From assembly GCF_900176305.1 (NCBI RefSeq), contig NZ_FWXH01000013.1, forward strand, positions 1 to 64,000: 64,000 bases of DNA, written 5' to 3'. The stretch comes from Clostridium acidisoli DSM 12555. GTDB lineage: Bacteria; Bacillota; Clostridia; Clostridiales; Clostridiaceae. The stretch's first letter is position 1, and each line of letters opens with the position of its first letter. The translations under genes were made by a program, and so were the position numbers. The notes under the pieces are model-generated. The model ran no database searches and was not told the DNA's origin. It saw only the letters and a program-made list of their open reading frames with translations. Shown piece after piece: positions 44,279 through 56,055 of the stretch.

Positions 44279-47200
44279 ATGTATAAAAGAGTTGATTCTT
44301 CTAAATCCTTTGTGGATATGGAGAAAGATGTTTTAAAGCTTTGGGATGAAAAAGAAATAATTAAGAAAAGCTTTGAATCAAATGAAGATGGTGAATACTT
44401 TACTTTTTATGATGGACCACCAACAGCTAATGGAAAACCACATGTTGGTCATGTTATTACAAGAGTAATGAAGGATATAATACCTAGATACAAAGTAATG
44501 AAAGGTTATAAGGTATTAAGAAAAGCTGGATGGGATACACACGGACTTCCTGTTGAACTAGAAATAGAAAAAAAGCTTAAAATATCAGGAAAACCACAAA
44601 TAGAACAATATGGTGTAGAAAAATTTGTTACAGAGTGTAAGGAAAGTGTATTTTCTTACGTAACACTTTGGAGAGAAATGTCTGAAAAATTAGGATATTG
44701 GGTAGATATGGATAATCCATATGTAACATATCATAATGAATATATAGAGTCAGTTTGGTGGGCATTAAAAACAATGTGGGATAAGGACCTTTTATACAGA
44801 GGTCATAAAATCGTTCCTTACTGCCCAAGATGTGGAACAGCACTTTCATCACATGAAGTTGCTCAAGGTTATAAAGATGTTAAAGAAGCAACTGCTTTTG
44901 TTAAATTTAAGGTGCTTGGAGAAGACAACAAATATTTACTTGCATGGACAACAACTCCTTGGACATTACCAAGTAATGTAGCTCTTGCAGTTAATAAAAC
45001 TTATGATTATGTGGAAGTTATTAATAATGAAGAGCATCTAATTCTTGCTAAAAACCTTTTAAGTGTACTTGAAGGTGAATATGAAATTGTAAAAGAATTT
45101 AAAGGTGAAGAACTTCTAGGAATTCAGTATGAACAGTTATTTAAATATGAAGTTCCAGAAAAGAAAGCTTTTTATGTTGTTCATGGTGATTTTGTAACTC
45201 TTTCTGATGGTACAGGAATAGTTCATATTGCTCCAGCTTATGGTGAAGATGATAATTTACTTGGTAAAAAATATGATTTACCACTAATAAATTTAGTTGA
45301 TCTAGAAGGTAAATTTGTAGATGAAGTTGAACCTTGGAAAGGTTTATTTGTTAAAAAAGCTGATCCTAAGATACTTCAATATATGGATGAAAACGGAACA
45401 CTTTATAAATCAGAGAAGTTTACTCACTCATATCCACATTGCTGGAGATGTGACACTCCACTTCTATATTATCCAAAGGATAGCTGGTTTGTAAAAATGA
45501 CTTCTTTACGTGATAAATTAGTTAAATATAATAATAAGATAAATTGGTATCCAGATAATATTAGAACAGGAAGATTTGGAAAATTCGTTGAAAATGTTAT
45601 AGACTGGGGTATAAGCCGTGATAGATATTGGGGAACGCCACTTCCAATTTGGGAATGTGAATGTGGTCATAGAGAATGTATTGGAAGTATAGAAGAGCTT
45701 AAAAAGAAGGGTAAGGATGTCCCAGAAAATATAGAACTTCACAAACCATACATTGATAAGGTTAAGTTAATTTGTCCTGATTGCGGTAAGGAAATGAATA
45801 GAGTGCAAGAAGTTATAGACTGCTGGTTTGATTCAGGATCAATGCCATTTGCACAACACCATTATCCATTTGAAAACAAGGAAGTTTTTGAAAACAACTT
45901 CCCAGCACAATTTATATCAGAGGCAGTGGATCAAACAAGAGGATGGTTCTACACATTACTTGCCATTTCTACAGCTATTTTTGATACAAATCCTTTTGAA
46001 AATTGTGTTGTATTAGGTCATGTATTAGATAAAAATGGTTTGAAAATGTCAAAGCATAAAGGAAATGTTGTAGATCCTTTTGATGTACTTGAACATGAAG
46101 GCGGAGATGCAGCAAGATGGCATTTTTATACTTCTAGTGCACCATGGCTTCCAACAAGATTCTCGGAAGAAGATGTAGCTGAAACTCAAAGAAGATTTTT
46201 AAGTACACTTTGGAATGTTTACTCATTTTACGTGCTTTATGCAGAAATAGATAAATTTAATCCATTAGAGTATAAAGATTTTACATCGGATAATGTAATG
46301 GATAAATGGATTTTGTCTAAATTAAATACCCTTGTAAAAGAAGTTGAAGGAGATTTTGAAGGCTATAAAATAACTCAAGGTGCACTTGCTATTGAAAATT
46401 TTGTAGATGAACTTTCAAATTGGTATGTAAGAAGAAATAGATCAAGATACTGGACTACTGAACTTACAGATGACAAAATAGGTGCGTATACTACATTATA
46501 CAATGTATTAGTAACGTTATCTAAAGTTGCGGCTCCATTTATACCATTTATGACTGAACAAATTTATCAAAGCTTAGTACTCGCAATAGATGAAAAGGCT
46601 GAGGAGAGTGTTCATTTATGTAAATGGCCTGAATATAATAGTTCACTTGTAAATAAAGAACTAGAAGCTCAGATGGATTTAGCATATAAAGTTGTTAAGC
46701 TTGGTAGAAGTGCAAGAAATGCTGCTAACATAAAAAATAGACAGCCACTAAAGGAAATGCTTTTAAGCACAAAAGCACTTCCAGAATATTATGGAGACAT
46801 TATAAAAGATGAACTTAATATTAAAGAAATTGTATTTGGTGCTGATCTTTCAAAATATGTTAGTTTTGAAATAAAACCTAATCTACCTGTATTAGGTAAA
46901 AAATATGGTAAACTTATACCTGGAATAAAAAAAGCAATTGGTGAAAAGGATCAAATGGAACTTGCACAGGCTATTAATTCTGGAGAAACAGTTACTGTAG
47001 AAGTTCAGGGAACTGAAATTGAACTAAGAAGCGATAATCTTCTTGTAACTATGCACGGACTTGAAGGGTTTGCATTTGCTGGAGAAGGCGAACATGGAAT
47101 AGTCCTTGAAACAATAATAACAGAAGAACTTAAAGAAGAAGGTTATTTGAGAGAAATATTAAGTAAAGTCCAGAACTTTAGAAAAGATAGTGGATTTGAA

Positions 47201-47386
47201 GTTGCAGATAAAATAAAAATATATGTTTCTGACAATAAGATGTTAGAAGATATTATTAAAAAGTTTGAAAGTAATATAATGAAAGAAACATTAGCAGTAG
47301 AAATTGTATATGATTCAGAAAGAGAATATACAAAGTTCAATATTAATGGCGAAGAATTAAGTTTAGCTGTCGAAAAAAGAGCTTAA
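44279..47386 (+). CDS. ileS: Isoleucine-tRNA ligase (probably type 2)
   Basis: A 1035-aa class I synthetase. The HIGH motif appears as GKPHVGH (~residues 52-58) and KMSKS as KMSKHKGN. The editing domain (CP1) is present, with [14 protein letters not shown], and paired zinc-type cysteines such as CPRCG and CPDCG are seen. The [17 protein letters not shown] opening and the long C-terminal tail without the terminal zinc finger suggest the type 2 (eukaryotic-like, often mupirocin-tolerant) enzyme, though I rank type from memory. AGAGGAG precedes the ATG. Under T-box control. Confidence 0.97.
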   Translation: MYKRVDSSKSFVDMEKDVLKLWDEKEIIKKSFESNEDGEYFTFYDGPPTANGKPHVGHVITRVMKDIIPRYKVMKGYKVLRKAGWDTHGLPVELEIEKKLKISGKPQIEQYGVEKFVTECKESVFSYVTLWREMSEKLGYWVDMDNPYVTYHNEYIESVWWALKTMWDKDLLYRGHKIVPYCPRCGTALSSHEVAQGYKDVKEATAFVKFKVLGEDNKYLLAWTTTPWTLPSNVALAVNKTYDYVEVINNEEHLILAKNLLSVLEGEYEIVKEFKGEELLGIQYEQLFKYEVPEKKAFYVVHGDFVTLSDGTGIVHIAPAYGEDDNLLGKKYDLPLINLVDLEGKFVDEVEPWKGLFVKKADPKILQYMDENGTLYKSEKFTHSYPHCWRCDTPLLYYPKDSWFVKMTSLRDKLVKYNNKINWYPDNIRTGRFGKFVENVIDWGISRDRYWGTPLPIWECECGHRECIGSIEELKKKGKDVPENIELHKPYIDKVKLICPDCGKEMNRVQEVIDCWFDSGSMPFAQHHYPFENKEVFENNFPAQFISEAVDQTRGWFYTLLAISTAIFDTNPFENCVVLGHVLDKNGLKMSKHKGNVVDPFDVLEHEGGDAARWHFYTSSAPWLPTRFSEEDVAETQRRFLSTLWNVYSFYVLYAEIDKFNPLEYKDFTSDNVMDKWILSKLNTLVKEVEGDFEGYKITQGALAIENFVDELSNWYVRRNRSRYWTTELTDDKIGAYTTLYNVLVTLSKVAAPFIPFMTEQIYQSLVLAIDEKAEESVHLCKWPEYNSSLVNKELEAQMDLAYKVVKLGRSARNAANIKNRQPLKEMLLSTKALPEYYGDIIKDELNIKEIVFGADLSKYVSFEIKPNLPVLGKKYGKLIPGIKKAIGEKDQMELAQAINSGETVTVEVQGTEIELRSDNLLVTMHGLEGFAFAGEGEHGIVLETIITEELKEEGYLREILSKVQNFRKDSGFEVADKIKIYVSDNKMLEDIIKKFESNIMKETLAVEIVYDSEREYTKFNINGEELSLAVEKRA

Positions 47387-47425
47387 GCGTATATCTCTAA
47401 AAAATAAAATGTGATTTTTATAGTT

Positions 47426-47473
47426 AAAAGCTATGTTTATTGAAACTTAGGTAGAAATAAACATAGCTTTTTA
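47426..47473 (+). terminator. Terminator of ileS
   Basis: A perfect 16-bp stem (AAAAGCTATGTTTATT / AATAAACATAGCTTTT) with a 14-nt loop, ending in a short T-run. Confidence 0.85.
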
Positions 47474-47603
47474 ATATATAAAACTTGTAAAATAGATATA
47501 ATTCAAGTAATATTGTATAATAGAGAGTATTTATTAAGGGATAGTAATGAATACGTTTATAGATAAGTGTAAGTGCAAATATAAATTTAGGAGTTGATAA
47601 AAA

Positions 47604-48608
47604 ATGGCAGCTTCAATAAAAGATGTAGCTAAAGAAGCAGGTGTATCAATTGCAACCGTTTCAAGAGTTCTTAATGATGTAGATGTAGTAAATGAAGAAA
47701 CAAAGAAAAAGGTAATAGAGGCAATAAAAAAATTGGATTATAGACCTAATATTGTTGCTAGAAGTCTAAAAACACAGAAAACAAGAACTATAGGAATAGT
47801 TGTACCGGATATTTCAAATCAATTTTATCCAGAAATAGTTAGAGGAGCAGAGGACGTAGCCAATATATACAATTATAATGTCATACTTTGTAACACTGAT
47901 TTAGATTCTGAAAAAGAAGTGGAATATCTAAAAGTTCTTCGAGAAAAAATGGTAGATGGTGTAATATATATGAGTAATTCCATGGAAGATGAAATTATAG
48001 ACACACTTAATAATTTAAAACTACCAACAGTACTTGTTGAAACAAACTCAAAAAATAATGAATTTCCGAGTGTAACAATAGATAATGAAAAGGCAGCTTA
48101 TGATGCAACTACATATCTTATTAAAAACGGAAATAAGAAAATTGCATATATTGGAGTAAATCCAGATTCAGCTAATGCAAGTGGACTAAGGTTTTTAGGA
48201 TATAAAAAGGCCTTAGAGGATAATGGAATTAAGTATGATGAAAAATTAATTCAATTTGGCGGACTTAAAGCTGCAGATGGAAGAGACGGTATGGAAGTAA
48301 TAATAAACAAGGTTAAAGATATAGATGCAGCCTTTTGTTGTAGTGATGAAATAGCAATGGGAGTTATAAATACTTTAAGGGATAAAGGAATAAAAGTACC
48401 AGAACAAGTTGATGTAATGGGATTTGATAATATATATGCGGCATCTATTTATTATCCTAAACTTACAACTATAGAAGAGCCTATGTATGATATGGGATCT
48501 GTAGGAATGAGGATGCTTATTAAACTAGTTAACAAAAAGGAAATTGAACAGAAACATTACGTATTAGATCATAAGTTAATAGAAAGAGATTCAAGTAAAA
48601 GATCATAA
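47604..48608 (+). CDS. ccpA: LacI family regulator, CcpA-like
   Basis: A 334-aa LacI/GalR protein. The N-terminal helix-turn-helix is IKDVAKEAGVSIATVSRVLN with a hinge helix YRPNIVARSLK; the sensor domain includes TIGIVVPDISNQFYPEIVRG and the C-terminal DVMGFDNIYAASIYYPKLTT. The DNA-binding part and the ANIYNYNVILCNTD segment resemble CcpA, the global carbon catabolite regulator acting with HPr-Ser-P. From memory, ccpA lies next to ileS in Clostridium acetobutylicum, which supports the call, but another LacI paralogue is possible. TAGGAGTTGATAAAA precedes the ATG. Confidence 0.75.
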   Translation: MAASIKDVAKEAGVSIATVSRVLNDVDVVNEETKKKVIEAIKKLDYRPNIVARSLKTQKTRTIGIVVPDISNQFYPEIVRGAEDVANIYNYNVILCNTDLDSEKEVEYLKVLREKMVDGVIYMSNSMEDEIIDTLNNLKLPTVLVETNSKNNEFPSVTIDNEKAAYDATTYLIKNGNKKIAYIGVNPDSANASGLRFLGYKKALEDNGIKYDEKLIQFGGLKAADGRDGMEVIINKVKDIDAAFCCSDEIAMGVINTLRDKGIKVPEQVDVMGFDNIYAASIYYPKLTTIEEPMYDMGSVGMRMLIKLVNKKEIEQKHYVLDHKLIERDSSKRS

Positions 48609-48627
48609 ATTTATGGTCTTTTTTTAT
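48598..48627 (+). terminator. Terminator of the ccpA-like gene
   Basis: AAAGATCAT / ATGGTCTTT (one G-U pair) around AAATTT, followed by TTTTTATT. It overlaps the last codons of the gene. Confidence 0.75.
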
Positions 48628-48729
48628 TTGCTCAAAATATATTAAAAAATAAAAAATATATTCCATTTATTGTAAAATATGTTATAATAATTTAAGCGAT
48701 AGTTATAGTAATTTATGGGAGTGATAAAA

Positions 48730-51700
48730 GTGGAAAGTACAACTAATAATGTAAAAAAATTATTAACATATTTGCTTAGCATAAAAAACATGGATGAAGA
48801 ATTTATAAGAAACATTAATGAATATGAAAAACTTTTTTGGAGTACTGATTTAAAAAGCAGCAATGAAGTATTAAAAGAAGATAGTGATAAGGATGAATTT
48901 TGGTTTTGCATAGATAAGACTGATAAGAATATGTATGATGAGTTTTTCCAGCTATATACACTGAAACAAAAAGATGATGAAAATCATGAAATAATATGGG
49001 CGGATTATATACTGGCATGGGAAAAAGATGACAAAAAAATTGTACATCCACTTGTCACTACAAAGTTAGAGCTTTCTTTTGATGCAGTTAATGCAAGATT
49101 TTTTCTTAAACCATACGATTGTAAAATGAAAATGGAGCTTGATATATTTGCTGGGATTAATATAGCTAATATAAATGAAATATTGAAAATAAAAGAGGAA
49201 ATAGAGAATAGTAGCTTAGATTTCAGAAATTTAGAAGAGGTGTCAAGTATATTAAATAAAGTAGTACATTATTTAAGTTCAAACATAAATGAAAGTGGTG
49301 AAATACAAAAAAATTCAGGTAAAGCTGATAATTTTAAAATAACAGGATGTCCAATTATATATAATTCACCACTTGTAATTGTGAGGAAAAGTGATCATAG
49401 ATTGTGGCATAACGAACTTGTAAATATATTAAAGCTTATTGATGATGGATATCAGATTCCACCTACAGTAGCATCAATTGTTAGTTCAGATAAAGTAAAA
49501 GAAGACATAAAAGATAAAGCACAGTGGGTTGGTGTAGGGAAGGACATTTTATTTCCACTTCCTAGTAATGAGGAACAAAGAGAAGTGGCAAGAAGGCTTG
49601 CAGAGGACTTTGGATTGGTTGTGGAAGGTCCACCAGGAACAGGTAAAAGTCAAACCATTGTAAATCTAATTTGCCATCTTTTAGCTCATGGTAAAAGAGT
49701 TTTAATAACAAGCCAAACTGGTAGGGCATTAAGGGTTTTATCTGAAAAAATTCCTGAAGAAATAAAACCACTGTGCATTAGCATATTAGGTGATGATGCA
49801 AAAGCTCTAAGAAATGTAGATGATTCTTTAAGGATAATTACTGAGAATTTATCTATGGATCCTAAAGACTTAAAAGCAGATATAACTTCATTACAGAGAG
49901 ATTTAGATAGTTGCAAAAAAAGACAACTGGAGCTTTGCGAGAAACTAAATGAAACCGAAAATATTGAAAGTAATAAAATCAATGTTAATGGGAATCTACT
50001 TTCACTTATTGATGTGGCTAGGTGGGTGAAAGAAAATGATGAAGATTTTGCTTGGATAGAAGATAATATAAAATTTGATTACAAGTGCCCACTGACGGAC
50101 GATGAATTCTCTTACTTAGTTGATCTTCTAGATGAAATTGATGAAGATGACTATATACAAATAAATAGGTTTAAAAAGGTTTTGAACCAGATGCCAAGCT
50201 ATAGTGAGATTTATGAAAATATAAGTAAATTTAAAGATATTAACGAGAACTATGAAGTGTATATAAACAATCTAAAAGACTGGTCGATTTCATATAATTG
50301 CAAATTAGACTATATAAAACTTTTAAATGTCTTAACTAAGGCTGAAAAGCAAATGGATAAAATAGAGGGATCATGGCTTAAAAAAGTTATGAATGATTAT
50401 TATAATAGTGAGATTATTAGACCTGTTTTAAAACATTTATATATGAGGAGCAGTGTTTATATAAAAGATTTATCTGAAATTCAAAGGAGACTTACCGTTC
50501 ATAATATAGTACTTCCGAGCGAAAAGCCATTTGAAGTGTTTAAAAAAGATTTTAAATTTATATATGAGCATATAAAGAAAAATGGAGACATTAGCAAATT
50601 TTTTATAAAGACACATAAAAAATACAAATATATTTTTGATAATTGTTTTGTAGATGACAAACCAATTATACAAAGAGAAGAAGCTGAAATGATAAATCTC
50701 TATATAAGTAAAAATAAATTAGAAAGAGATTTTATGAATTTATGGAATAATAATATGAAGGACTACGAAAGTTTTAAGGTAAAGGACTTTAATATTAATA
50801 CAATGATGGTCTTAGAGGAATGTATAAGAGGGTTAAGTACAATTGTTGATTGGAATATGGATATTAAGAGCAAGGTTATAAAAGAAATGGGTGATTTAAT
50901 ATTCCTAGATAGCATGGATTGGTACGACAAAAAAACTTATACTTATTTAAAAAACATAGTTATAAGCCTAAAAAATATTAATGAGTATTTAAGAATTAAA
51001 GCATACATTTTAAATGTAAAAAAGATGTGCCATGGACATGAATACTTCAATGCATTAGAAACGGCTATAGAACATATGAATCTAAAAGAAATTAATGATG
51101 CATATAAAGAGATAGATAGACTAAAAATGATGATTACTAATGTGGAGGATATAGAAGCAAATTTAAATAAAATAAGAGATAAAGCACCAAAATTTTCAAC
51201 AAAACTTATAGGCAGCAAAGATAGAAGTAAATTTAAAAATTTTAACAAGGCTTGGAACATATCAAGATTTAAAAGTCTACTAAAAAAGGCACATAACATT
51301 AGACCTGAATTAGTAGAAAAATTATTAAAAGAAGAAGAATTTAAAGAAAGTATGTTAATAGAAAAAATTGTTTCTAAAAGAGCTTGGTATAAGCAAATAA
51401 TAAATACTTCAGATTTACAAAGAAAAAGTTTATATGCTTGGATTCAGGCAGCTAAGAGGATAGGGAGAGGACGAAGTAAGTTTGCAGATAAATATAGAGA
51501 CATTGCACAAAGGGAAATGGAGGCTTGCAAAGATTCCATACCAGTTTGGATAATGCCACTTAACAAAATTATTGAAAATATAAAAGTAAATAATAATCCT
51601 TTTGATGTTGTAATTTTTGATGAAAGTAGTCAGTGTGATATATTTTCAATTTGTGCTCTATTTAGAGCAAAGAGGGCGGTGGTAGTTGGGGATGACAAAC

Positions 51701-52785
51701 AAATTAGCCCGCAACTTGTAGGCGTGGACCAAGGCACCGTAAACAGTTTGATAAATAAATACTTATTGGAAATACCACATAATGAATGTTTTGATTTAGA
51801 AACTAGCCTTTATAATACAACACTTAGATCTTTCCCAAGTAGAATTTTACTTAAGGAACACTTTAGATGTTTGCCTGAAATTATAGGTTTTAGCAATAAA
51901 CTATGTTACTCAAATGAAATAATTCCTTTAAGGTATAACTATGGACAAAATGGATTAGGTGCACCTATAAAATTTGTTAAGGTTACAAATGGGCAAAGGG
52001 ATAAAATTAAAAATATAAATATGGAGGAAGCTAAGTTAATAAGTGAGAAAATATATGAGTGTTGTGGAAATAAAAAATACGATGGCATGACTATGGGAGT
52101 TATATCTCTTCTTGGTGACTCGCAAGCTGATATTATTGAAGGATTAATACGGGAACAAATTGGTGAAAATGAAATGTTAAATAGGAGAATAGTATGTGGT
52201 GATGCATATTCATTCCAAGGAGATGAAAGGGATATTATATTCTTATCAATGGTAGTAGGTGACAATGTAAAATTTACAGCACTTACGAGAGAAGTTGATA
52301 TAAGAAGATTTAATGTTGCAGTAAGTAGAGCGAAAAATCAAATCTGGCTTTTTTGTTCTATAAATTTGGAAAATTTAAATCCAGAGTGTGTGAGAACAAA
52401 ACTCTTAAGATATTGCTTAAATCCAGCTATAAACAATGAAACTATTGATAAGGAGCCTAAAGTTTTTAAAAGTAATTTTCATAAAAATGTGTTTAAAAAA
52501 ATAAAAGACAAGGGTTATAGAATAACCTCTTGCGAGGAACTAAAACATTATAATATAGACTTTGTTGTGGAGGGAAGTAAAAGCAAGATAGCAATAATAT
52601 GTAATGGAAGTAAACAAGATAATATGGATTTTAAAAATAAATATGAAAAAAGAATGACGCTTAAAAGAGTTGGCTGGACATTTTATAAAATAAATGAAAG
52701 TGAATTTTATATGAATGGAGAAAAAGCTATGGAAGGCTTATGGAGTAAATTGGACTTCTTAGGTATAGAAAAAATCATTGCGTAG
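48730..52785 (+). CDS. Large SF1 (UPF1-like) helicase with nuclease-like C-terminus
   Basis: A 1351-aa protein. After ~290 residues of unknown N-terminal sequence comes Walker A VEGPPGTGKSQTIVNL. The Walker A and Walker B halves are separated by a ~650-residue mostly helical insertion. Walker B is VVIFDESSQCDI (~960), then VVGDDKQISP, LKEHFRCLPEI, FQGDERDIIFLSMV and RRFNVAVSRAK, all SF1 helicase motifs. The last ~110 residues (~1245-1351) look like the REase_MTES_1575/Vsr-like domain (IDFVVEGSKSKIAIICNG, GWTFYKINES). There the expected acidic residues (usually IExDG) read IICNG, so nuclease activity may be lost. GTG 48730 follows GGGAGTGAT. Confidence 0.85.
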   Translation: MESTTNNVKKLLTYLLSIKNMDEEFIRNINEYEKLFWSTDLKSSNEVLKEDSDKDEFWFCIDKTDKNMYDEFFQLYTLKQKDDENHEIIWADYILAWEKDDKKIVHPLVTTKLELSFDAVNARFFLKPYDCKMKMELDIFAGINIANINEILKIKEEIENSSLDFRNLEEVSSILNKVVHYLSSNINESGEIQKNSGKADNFKITGCPIIYNSPLVIVRKSDHRLWHNELVNILKLIDDGYQIPPTVASIVSSDKVKEDIKDKAQWVGVGKDILFPLPSNEEQREVARRLAEDFGLVVEGPPGTGKSQTIVNLICHLLAHGKRVLITSQTGRALRVLSEKIPEEIKPLCISILGDDAKALRNVDDSLRIITENLSMDPKDLKADITSLQRDLDSCKKRQLELCEKLNETENIESNKINVNGNLLSLIDVARWVKENDEDFAWIEDNIKFDYKCPLTDDEFSYLVDLLDEIDEDDYIQINRFKKVLNQMPSYSEIYENISKFKDINENYEVYINNLKDWSISYNCKLDYIKLLNVLTKAEKQMDKIEGSWLKKVMNDYYNSEIIRPVLKHLYMRSSVYIKDLSEIQRRLTVHNIVLPSEKPFEVFKKDFKFIYEHIKKNGDISKFFIKTHKKYKYIFDNCFVDDKPIIQREEAEMINLYISKNKLERDFMNLWNNNMKDYESFKVKDFNINTMMVLEECIRGLSTIVDWNMDIKSKVIKEMGDLIFLDSMDWYDKKTYTYLKNIVISLKNINEYLRIKAYILNVKKMCHGHEYFNALETAIEHMNLKEINDAYKEIDRLKMMITNVEDIEANLNKIRDKAPKFSTKLIGSKDRSKFKNFNKAWNISRFKSLLKKAHNIRPELVEKLLKEEEFKESMLIEKIVSKRAWYKQIINTSDLQRKSLYAWIQAAKRIGRGRSKFADKYRDIAQREMEACKDSIPVWIMPLNKIIENIKVNNNPFDVVIFDESSQCDIFSICALFRAKRAVVVGDDKQISPQLVGVDQGTVNSLINKYLLEIPHNECFDLETSLYNTTLRSFPSRILLKEHFRCLPEIIGFSNKLCYSNEIIPLRYNYGQNGLGAPIKFVKVTNGQRDKIKNINMEEAKLISEKIYECCGNKKYDGMTMGVISLLGDSQADIIEGLIREQIGENEMLNRRIVCGDAYSFQGDERDIIFLSMVVGDNVKFTALTREVDIRRFNVAVSRAKNQIWLFCSINLENLNPECVRTKLLRYCLNPAINNETIDKEPKVFKSNFHKNVFKKIKDKGYRITSCEELKHYNIDFVVEGSKSKIAIICNGSKQDNMDFKNKYEKRMTLKRVGWTFYKINESEFYMNGEKAMEGLWSKLDFLGIEKIIA

Positions 52786-52943
52786 ACGCCGTTAAATGTG
52801 TTAATATTGTAATGAAAATACATATAAATACAAAAGATTTATGGCTGATGACTTTTGTAGTAGGTTTTCTTGTAAATGTTTTAATATACAAGATCTAAAA
52901 TATGCTGAAAAGTTACATTAACATATTTCAAGGGGGGATACTT

Positions 52944-54197
52944 ATGAAATTAAGTGCTAAATTGTGGTTACGTATTATGTTTCAGTCATTATTGCTTATT
53001 GTTTTATTAGGTGTTATTATGGATGTTCAAGGTACGCCTAGTAACATTTTAATAAGAACATTAGGTATTTATGCTGTAATAAATATAATAGTGTCATTGT
53101 TTATTTCAATGTTGAGTTCAAGACTTATTTCTAAGCCTTTAACAGGATTTGCTAAAACTATGAAGAAGATATCTGGTGGAGACTTCACAGTAGAAATTAA
53201 ATCAAAAAGCAACGATGAAATAGGTCAATTGGGAACATTAATGAGTGATACAATAAAAAGCATTAGAGATTCTATTTCTGGTGTAAAACACAATGGACTG
53301 GAAATTAATGAGTCAGCGTCAGCACTTTCTGAAACTTCCAATGAGATGGTTACAGCAGTAAATGAAGTTTCTAGTGCAATACAAGAAGTAGCAAATGGAG
53401 CTAGTTCTCAGGCACAAGACTTAGTTGATGTGGTAAATTTAGTATCTGACTTAACAAAAGAACTAGATGCTACTAAAGATAGACTCGTTAAAGCAACAAA
53501 AGAAGTAAAAAATGCTGAGGCGAAAGCAGTGGATGGCAACAGCCAGGTTGATGTTCTTATTGGAACTCTAGTATCAGTAAAAGAAGCATTTGATAAGGTA
53601 GTTGAAAAAGTAGATAATCTGTCAGGAGCTGTTTCAAAAATTGGAAACATTACAGATGCTATAAATGATATATCGGAACAAACCAATTTATTAGCCCTTA
53701 ATGCAGCAATAGAAGCAGCAAGAGCCGGTGAACATGGAAAAGGCTTTGCAGTAGTTGCTGAAGAAGTTAGAAAACTTGCAGAGGAATCACAAAAATCATC
53801 AGAAGAAATTATGAATTTAGTTAAAGATATAGGAAATGAAACTAAAGAAGTTAAAACAACTTCTGATAGTGTGGGAGATTTACTTGATGGGCAGGCAGAG
53901 GCTGCAAACAATACAGCTATAGTTTTATATGACATTGTTGATGCTGTAAATGCGGTTGTGCCATTAATGGATGATGCAAACAGCTCTATCAATACTGTTG
54001 TAGCTGCAAAAGACGAAGTACTAAACAAAGTACAGTCTGTTTCAGCAGTGGCTGAAGAAGTTTCAGCATCCTCAGAACAAATATCAGCATCTTCACAGGA
54101 AATGCTTGCATCTGCTGAAGAGGTAAAAAATCATTCAGATAGGGTCGATCAAGTTTCAAGGGATTTAAGAGAAAAAGTTGAAAAATTTACTGTATAA
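52944..54197 (+). CDS. Methyl-accepting chemotaxis protein (transmembrane, no large sensor domain)
   Basis: A 417-aa chemoreceptor. Two transmembrane segments (about 8-27 and 32-55) are separated by only a few residues, so there is no sizable external ligand domain. A HAMP domain follows (~58-110) and then the long coiled-coil signalling domain, whose hairpin tip is [20 protein letters not shown] ... [18 protein letters not shown]. It would signal to CheA; the input is perhaps membrane state or a partner protein. ATG 52944 follows AAGGGGGGAT; upstream codons from 52902 lack a site. A terminator follows at 54201. Confidence 0.95.
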   Translation: MKLSAKLWLRIMFQSLLLIVLLGVIMDVQGTPSNILIRTLGIYAVINIIVSLFISMLSSRLISKPLTGFAKTMKKISGGDFTVEIKSKSNDEIGQLGTLMSDTIKSIRDSISGVKHNGLEINESASALSETSNEMVTAVNEVSSAIQEVANGASSQAQDLVDVVNLVSDLTKELDATKDRLVKATKEVKNAEAKAVDGNSQVDVLIGTLVSVKEAFDKVVEKVDNLSGAVSKIGNITDAINDISEQTNLLALNAAIEAARAGEHGKGFAVVAEEVRKLAEESQKSSEEIMNLVKDIGNETKEVKTTSDSVGDLLDGQAEAANNTAIVLYDIVDAVNAVVPLMDDANSSINTVVAAKDEVLNKVQSVSAVAEEVSASSEQISASSQEMLASAEEVKNHSDRVDQVSRDLREKVEKFTV

Positions 54198-54200
54198 ATT

Positions 54201-54238
54201 AGAAGAGCTTGCAAATTTGTGGGCTCTTCTTTTGTTTT
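54201..54238 (+). terminator. Terminator of the chemoreceptor gene
   Basis: AGAAGAGC / GCTCTTCT with a 14-nt loop, then TTTGTTTT. Confidence 0.88.
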
Positions 54239-54335
54239 AAAAATAATTATTGGTCAATCGTCTTGAGTTTATTATATAAAATGAACTATAATTAATCATC
54301 AAGACATTAATATTAATATGATAGGAGGAAATTTT

Positions 54336-55568
54336 ATGTATAGTGCAGTTGAAAGACTTTTAAAGTATGTAAAATTTAACACAAAATCTGATGAAAACAC
54401 AAGAGTTACACCAAGTACAAAAGGTCAATTAGTATTAGGTGAAGAATTAAAGAAAGAATTAGAAGAGTTAGGGCTAAAGGATGTGTCGTTAGATAAAAAT
54501 GGATATATAATGGCCACACTTCCTAAGAATGTTGATAAGGAAGTTAAAACTATAGGTTTTATAGCTCATATGGATACAAGTCCAGATATGACAGCAGATA
54601 ATGTAAAACCACAAGTTGTAGAAAACTACGATGGAAAAGACATAATACTTAATCAAAAAGAAAATATAATATTATCACCAAGTGATTTTCCTGAAATAAC
54701 AAGATATATTGGAAAAACACTTATTACTACGGATGGAACAACACTTCTTGGAGCAGATGATAAGGCAGGAGTTTCTGAAATCATGGCAGCCATAGAATAC
54801 CTTGTGAAAAATCCACAAATACCACATGGTACAATAAAAGTTGGATTTACACCGGATGAGGAAATAGGAGAAGGTGCAGATCATTTTGATGTTGAAAAAT
54901 TTGGAGCGGAATTAGCATACACCGTTGATGGTGGAGAAATTGGTGAACTGGAGTATGAAAACTTTAATGCTGCCACGGCTAAAATTCATATTAAAGGAAG
55001 AAATGTTCACCCTGGTACAGCTAAAAACAAGATGATAAGCTCAATGCATATAGCTAACGAATTTATAAACTTAATTCCAAACAATGAGAGACCAGAGTAT
55101 ACAGAAGGTTATGAGGGTTTTTATCACCTTATATCAATTAGTGGTGAGGTTGAGGAAAGTAATTTAGCATTTATTGTTAGAGATTTTGATAGAGATAACT
55201 TTGAAAAAAGAAAAAAATTAATTATTAGTATTGGAGAATTTATAAATCAAAAGTATGGTGATAAATTAGTAGAGGTAAATATAAAAGATCAATATTACAA
55301 TATGAAAGAGAAGGTTGAACCTGTAAAATACATTGTGGATATAGCTTATAAGGCTATGGAGCAGGTTGATGTAACTCCTAAGGTAAGTCCAATAAGAGGC
55401 GGCACAGATGGAGCTAGACTTTCATTTATGGGGTTACCAACTCCTAATTTGTTTACTGGAGGACATAATTTTCATGGAAAATATGAATTTATACCAACCT
55501 TTGCTATGGAAAAGGCAGTAGATGTAATATTAAAAATAATTGAAATTTATGTTAAGGATGAAATATAG
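54336..55568 (+). CDS. pepT: Peptidase T (tripeptide aminopeptidase)
   Basis: A 410-aa M20-family di-zinc aminopeptidase that removes the N-terminal residue of tripeptides in the cytoplasm. The metal and catalytic residues are in [24 protein letters not shown] and [15 protein letters not shown]; the lid domain carries [13 protein letters not shown]; and the C-terminal metal His is in [17 protein letters not shown] 54336 follows TAGGAGGAAATT. The length fits the family. It stands alone after a terminator. Confidence 0.96.
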   Translation: MYSAVERLLKYVKFNTKSDENTRVTPSTKGQLVLGEELKKELEELGLKDVSLDKNGYIMATLPKNVDKEVKTIGFIAHMDTSPDMTADNVKPQVVENYDGKDIILNQKENIILSPSDFPEITRYIGKTLITTDGTTLLGADDKAGVSEIMAAIEYLVKNPQIPHGTIKVGFTPDEEIGEGADHFDVEKFGAELAYTVDGGEIGELEYENFNAATAKIHIKGRNVHPGTAKNKMISSMHIANEFINLIPNNERPEYTEGYEGFYHLISISGEVEESNLAFIVRDFDRDNFEKRKKLIISIGEFINQKYGDKLVEVNIKDQYYNMKEKVEPVKYIVDIAYKAMEQVDVTPKVSPIRGGTDGARLSFMGLPTPNLFTGGHNFHGKYEFIPTFAMEKAVDVILKIIEIYVKDEI

Positions 55569-55705
55569 ATTAAGTAATGAAATTAACAAATTATTAATAC
55601 TTTATTAAGTGATATTTAATACCTTTTTATGAAATTATGTTATAATAAAAATAGTTAATTAAAGAGTTTGAGGATAACATATGTTTATAGAAAGAAGTGA
55701 TAATA

Positions 55706-55981
55706 ATGGAATTTGTGGGAAGAAGTTTTTCAGGGGTTTTAAAGACAATAGCTGTTATAGTAGGAGTAGTTGTTTTTGGTTACTTATTTATTCATGCAAT
55801 ACCTCTCTTATTAGTAGCGGTTGCAGTAATTTACGGGGTTTTGAAATTTAAAAACTATATAAGAAGTAAATCTGCAATAAAAAATGCAAAAGTTAGGAAA
55901 AATGTAATGCAGGAAAATGATTCAAAAACATATGAGGATTTAGATAGCGATATAATAGACGTAGACTATAGGGAAGTATAG
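55706..55981 (+). CDS. Small membrane protein, unknown
   Basis: A 91-aa protein with one or two hydrophobic helices (about residues 8-46: VLKTIAVIVGVVVFGYLFIH and LLLVAVAVIYGVL), then a basic segment and an acidic C-terminus (YEDLDSDIIDVDYREV). This resembles small clostridial envelope proteins with no known role. A GTG three codons upstream (55697) is an alternative start; the Shine-Dalgarno (AAGAAGTGA) is modest. It is followed by a strong terminator. Confidence 0.65.
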   Translation: MEFVGRSFSGVLKTIAVIVGVVVFGYLFIHAIPLLLVAVAVIYGVLKFKNYIRSKSAIKNAKVRKNVMQENDSKTYEDLDSDIIDVDYREV

Positions 55982-55993
55982 TCTACATAAAAT

Positions 55994-56043
55994 AAATTAG
56001 TCTTATGATTGACAAAATAATCATAAGACTAATTTATTTTTTT
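55994..56043. terminator. Strong terminator, possibly bidirectional
   Basis: A perfect 17-bp stem (AAATTAGTCTTATGATT / AATCATAAGACTAATTT) with an 8-nt loop and a T-rich tail. It separates the upstream + strand gene from a convergent minus-strand small gene. Confidence 0.9.
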
Positions 56044-56055
56044 ATTTAAAGTGTC

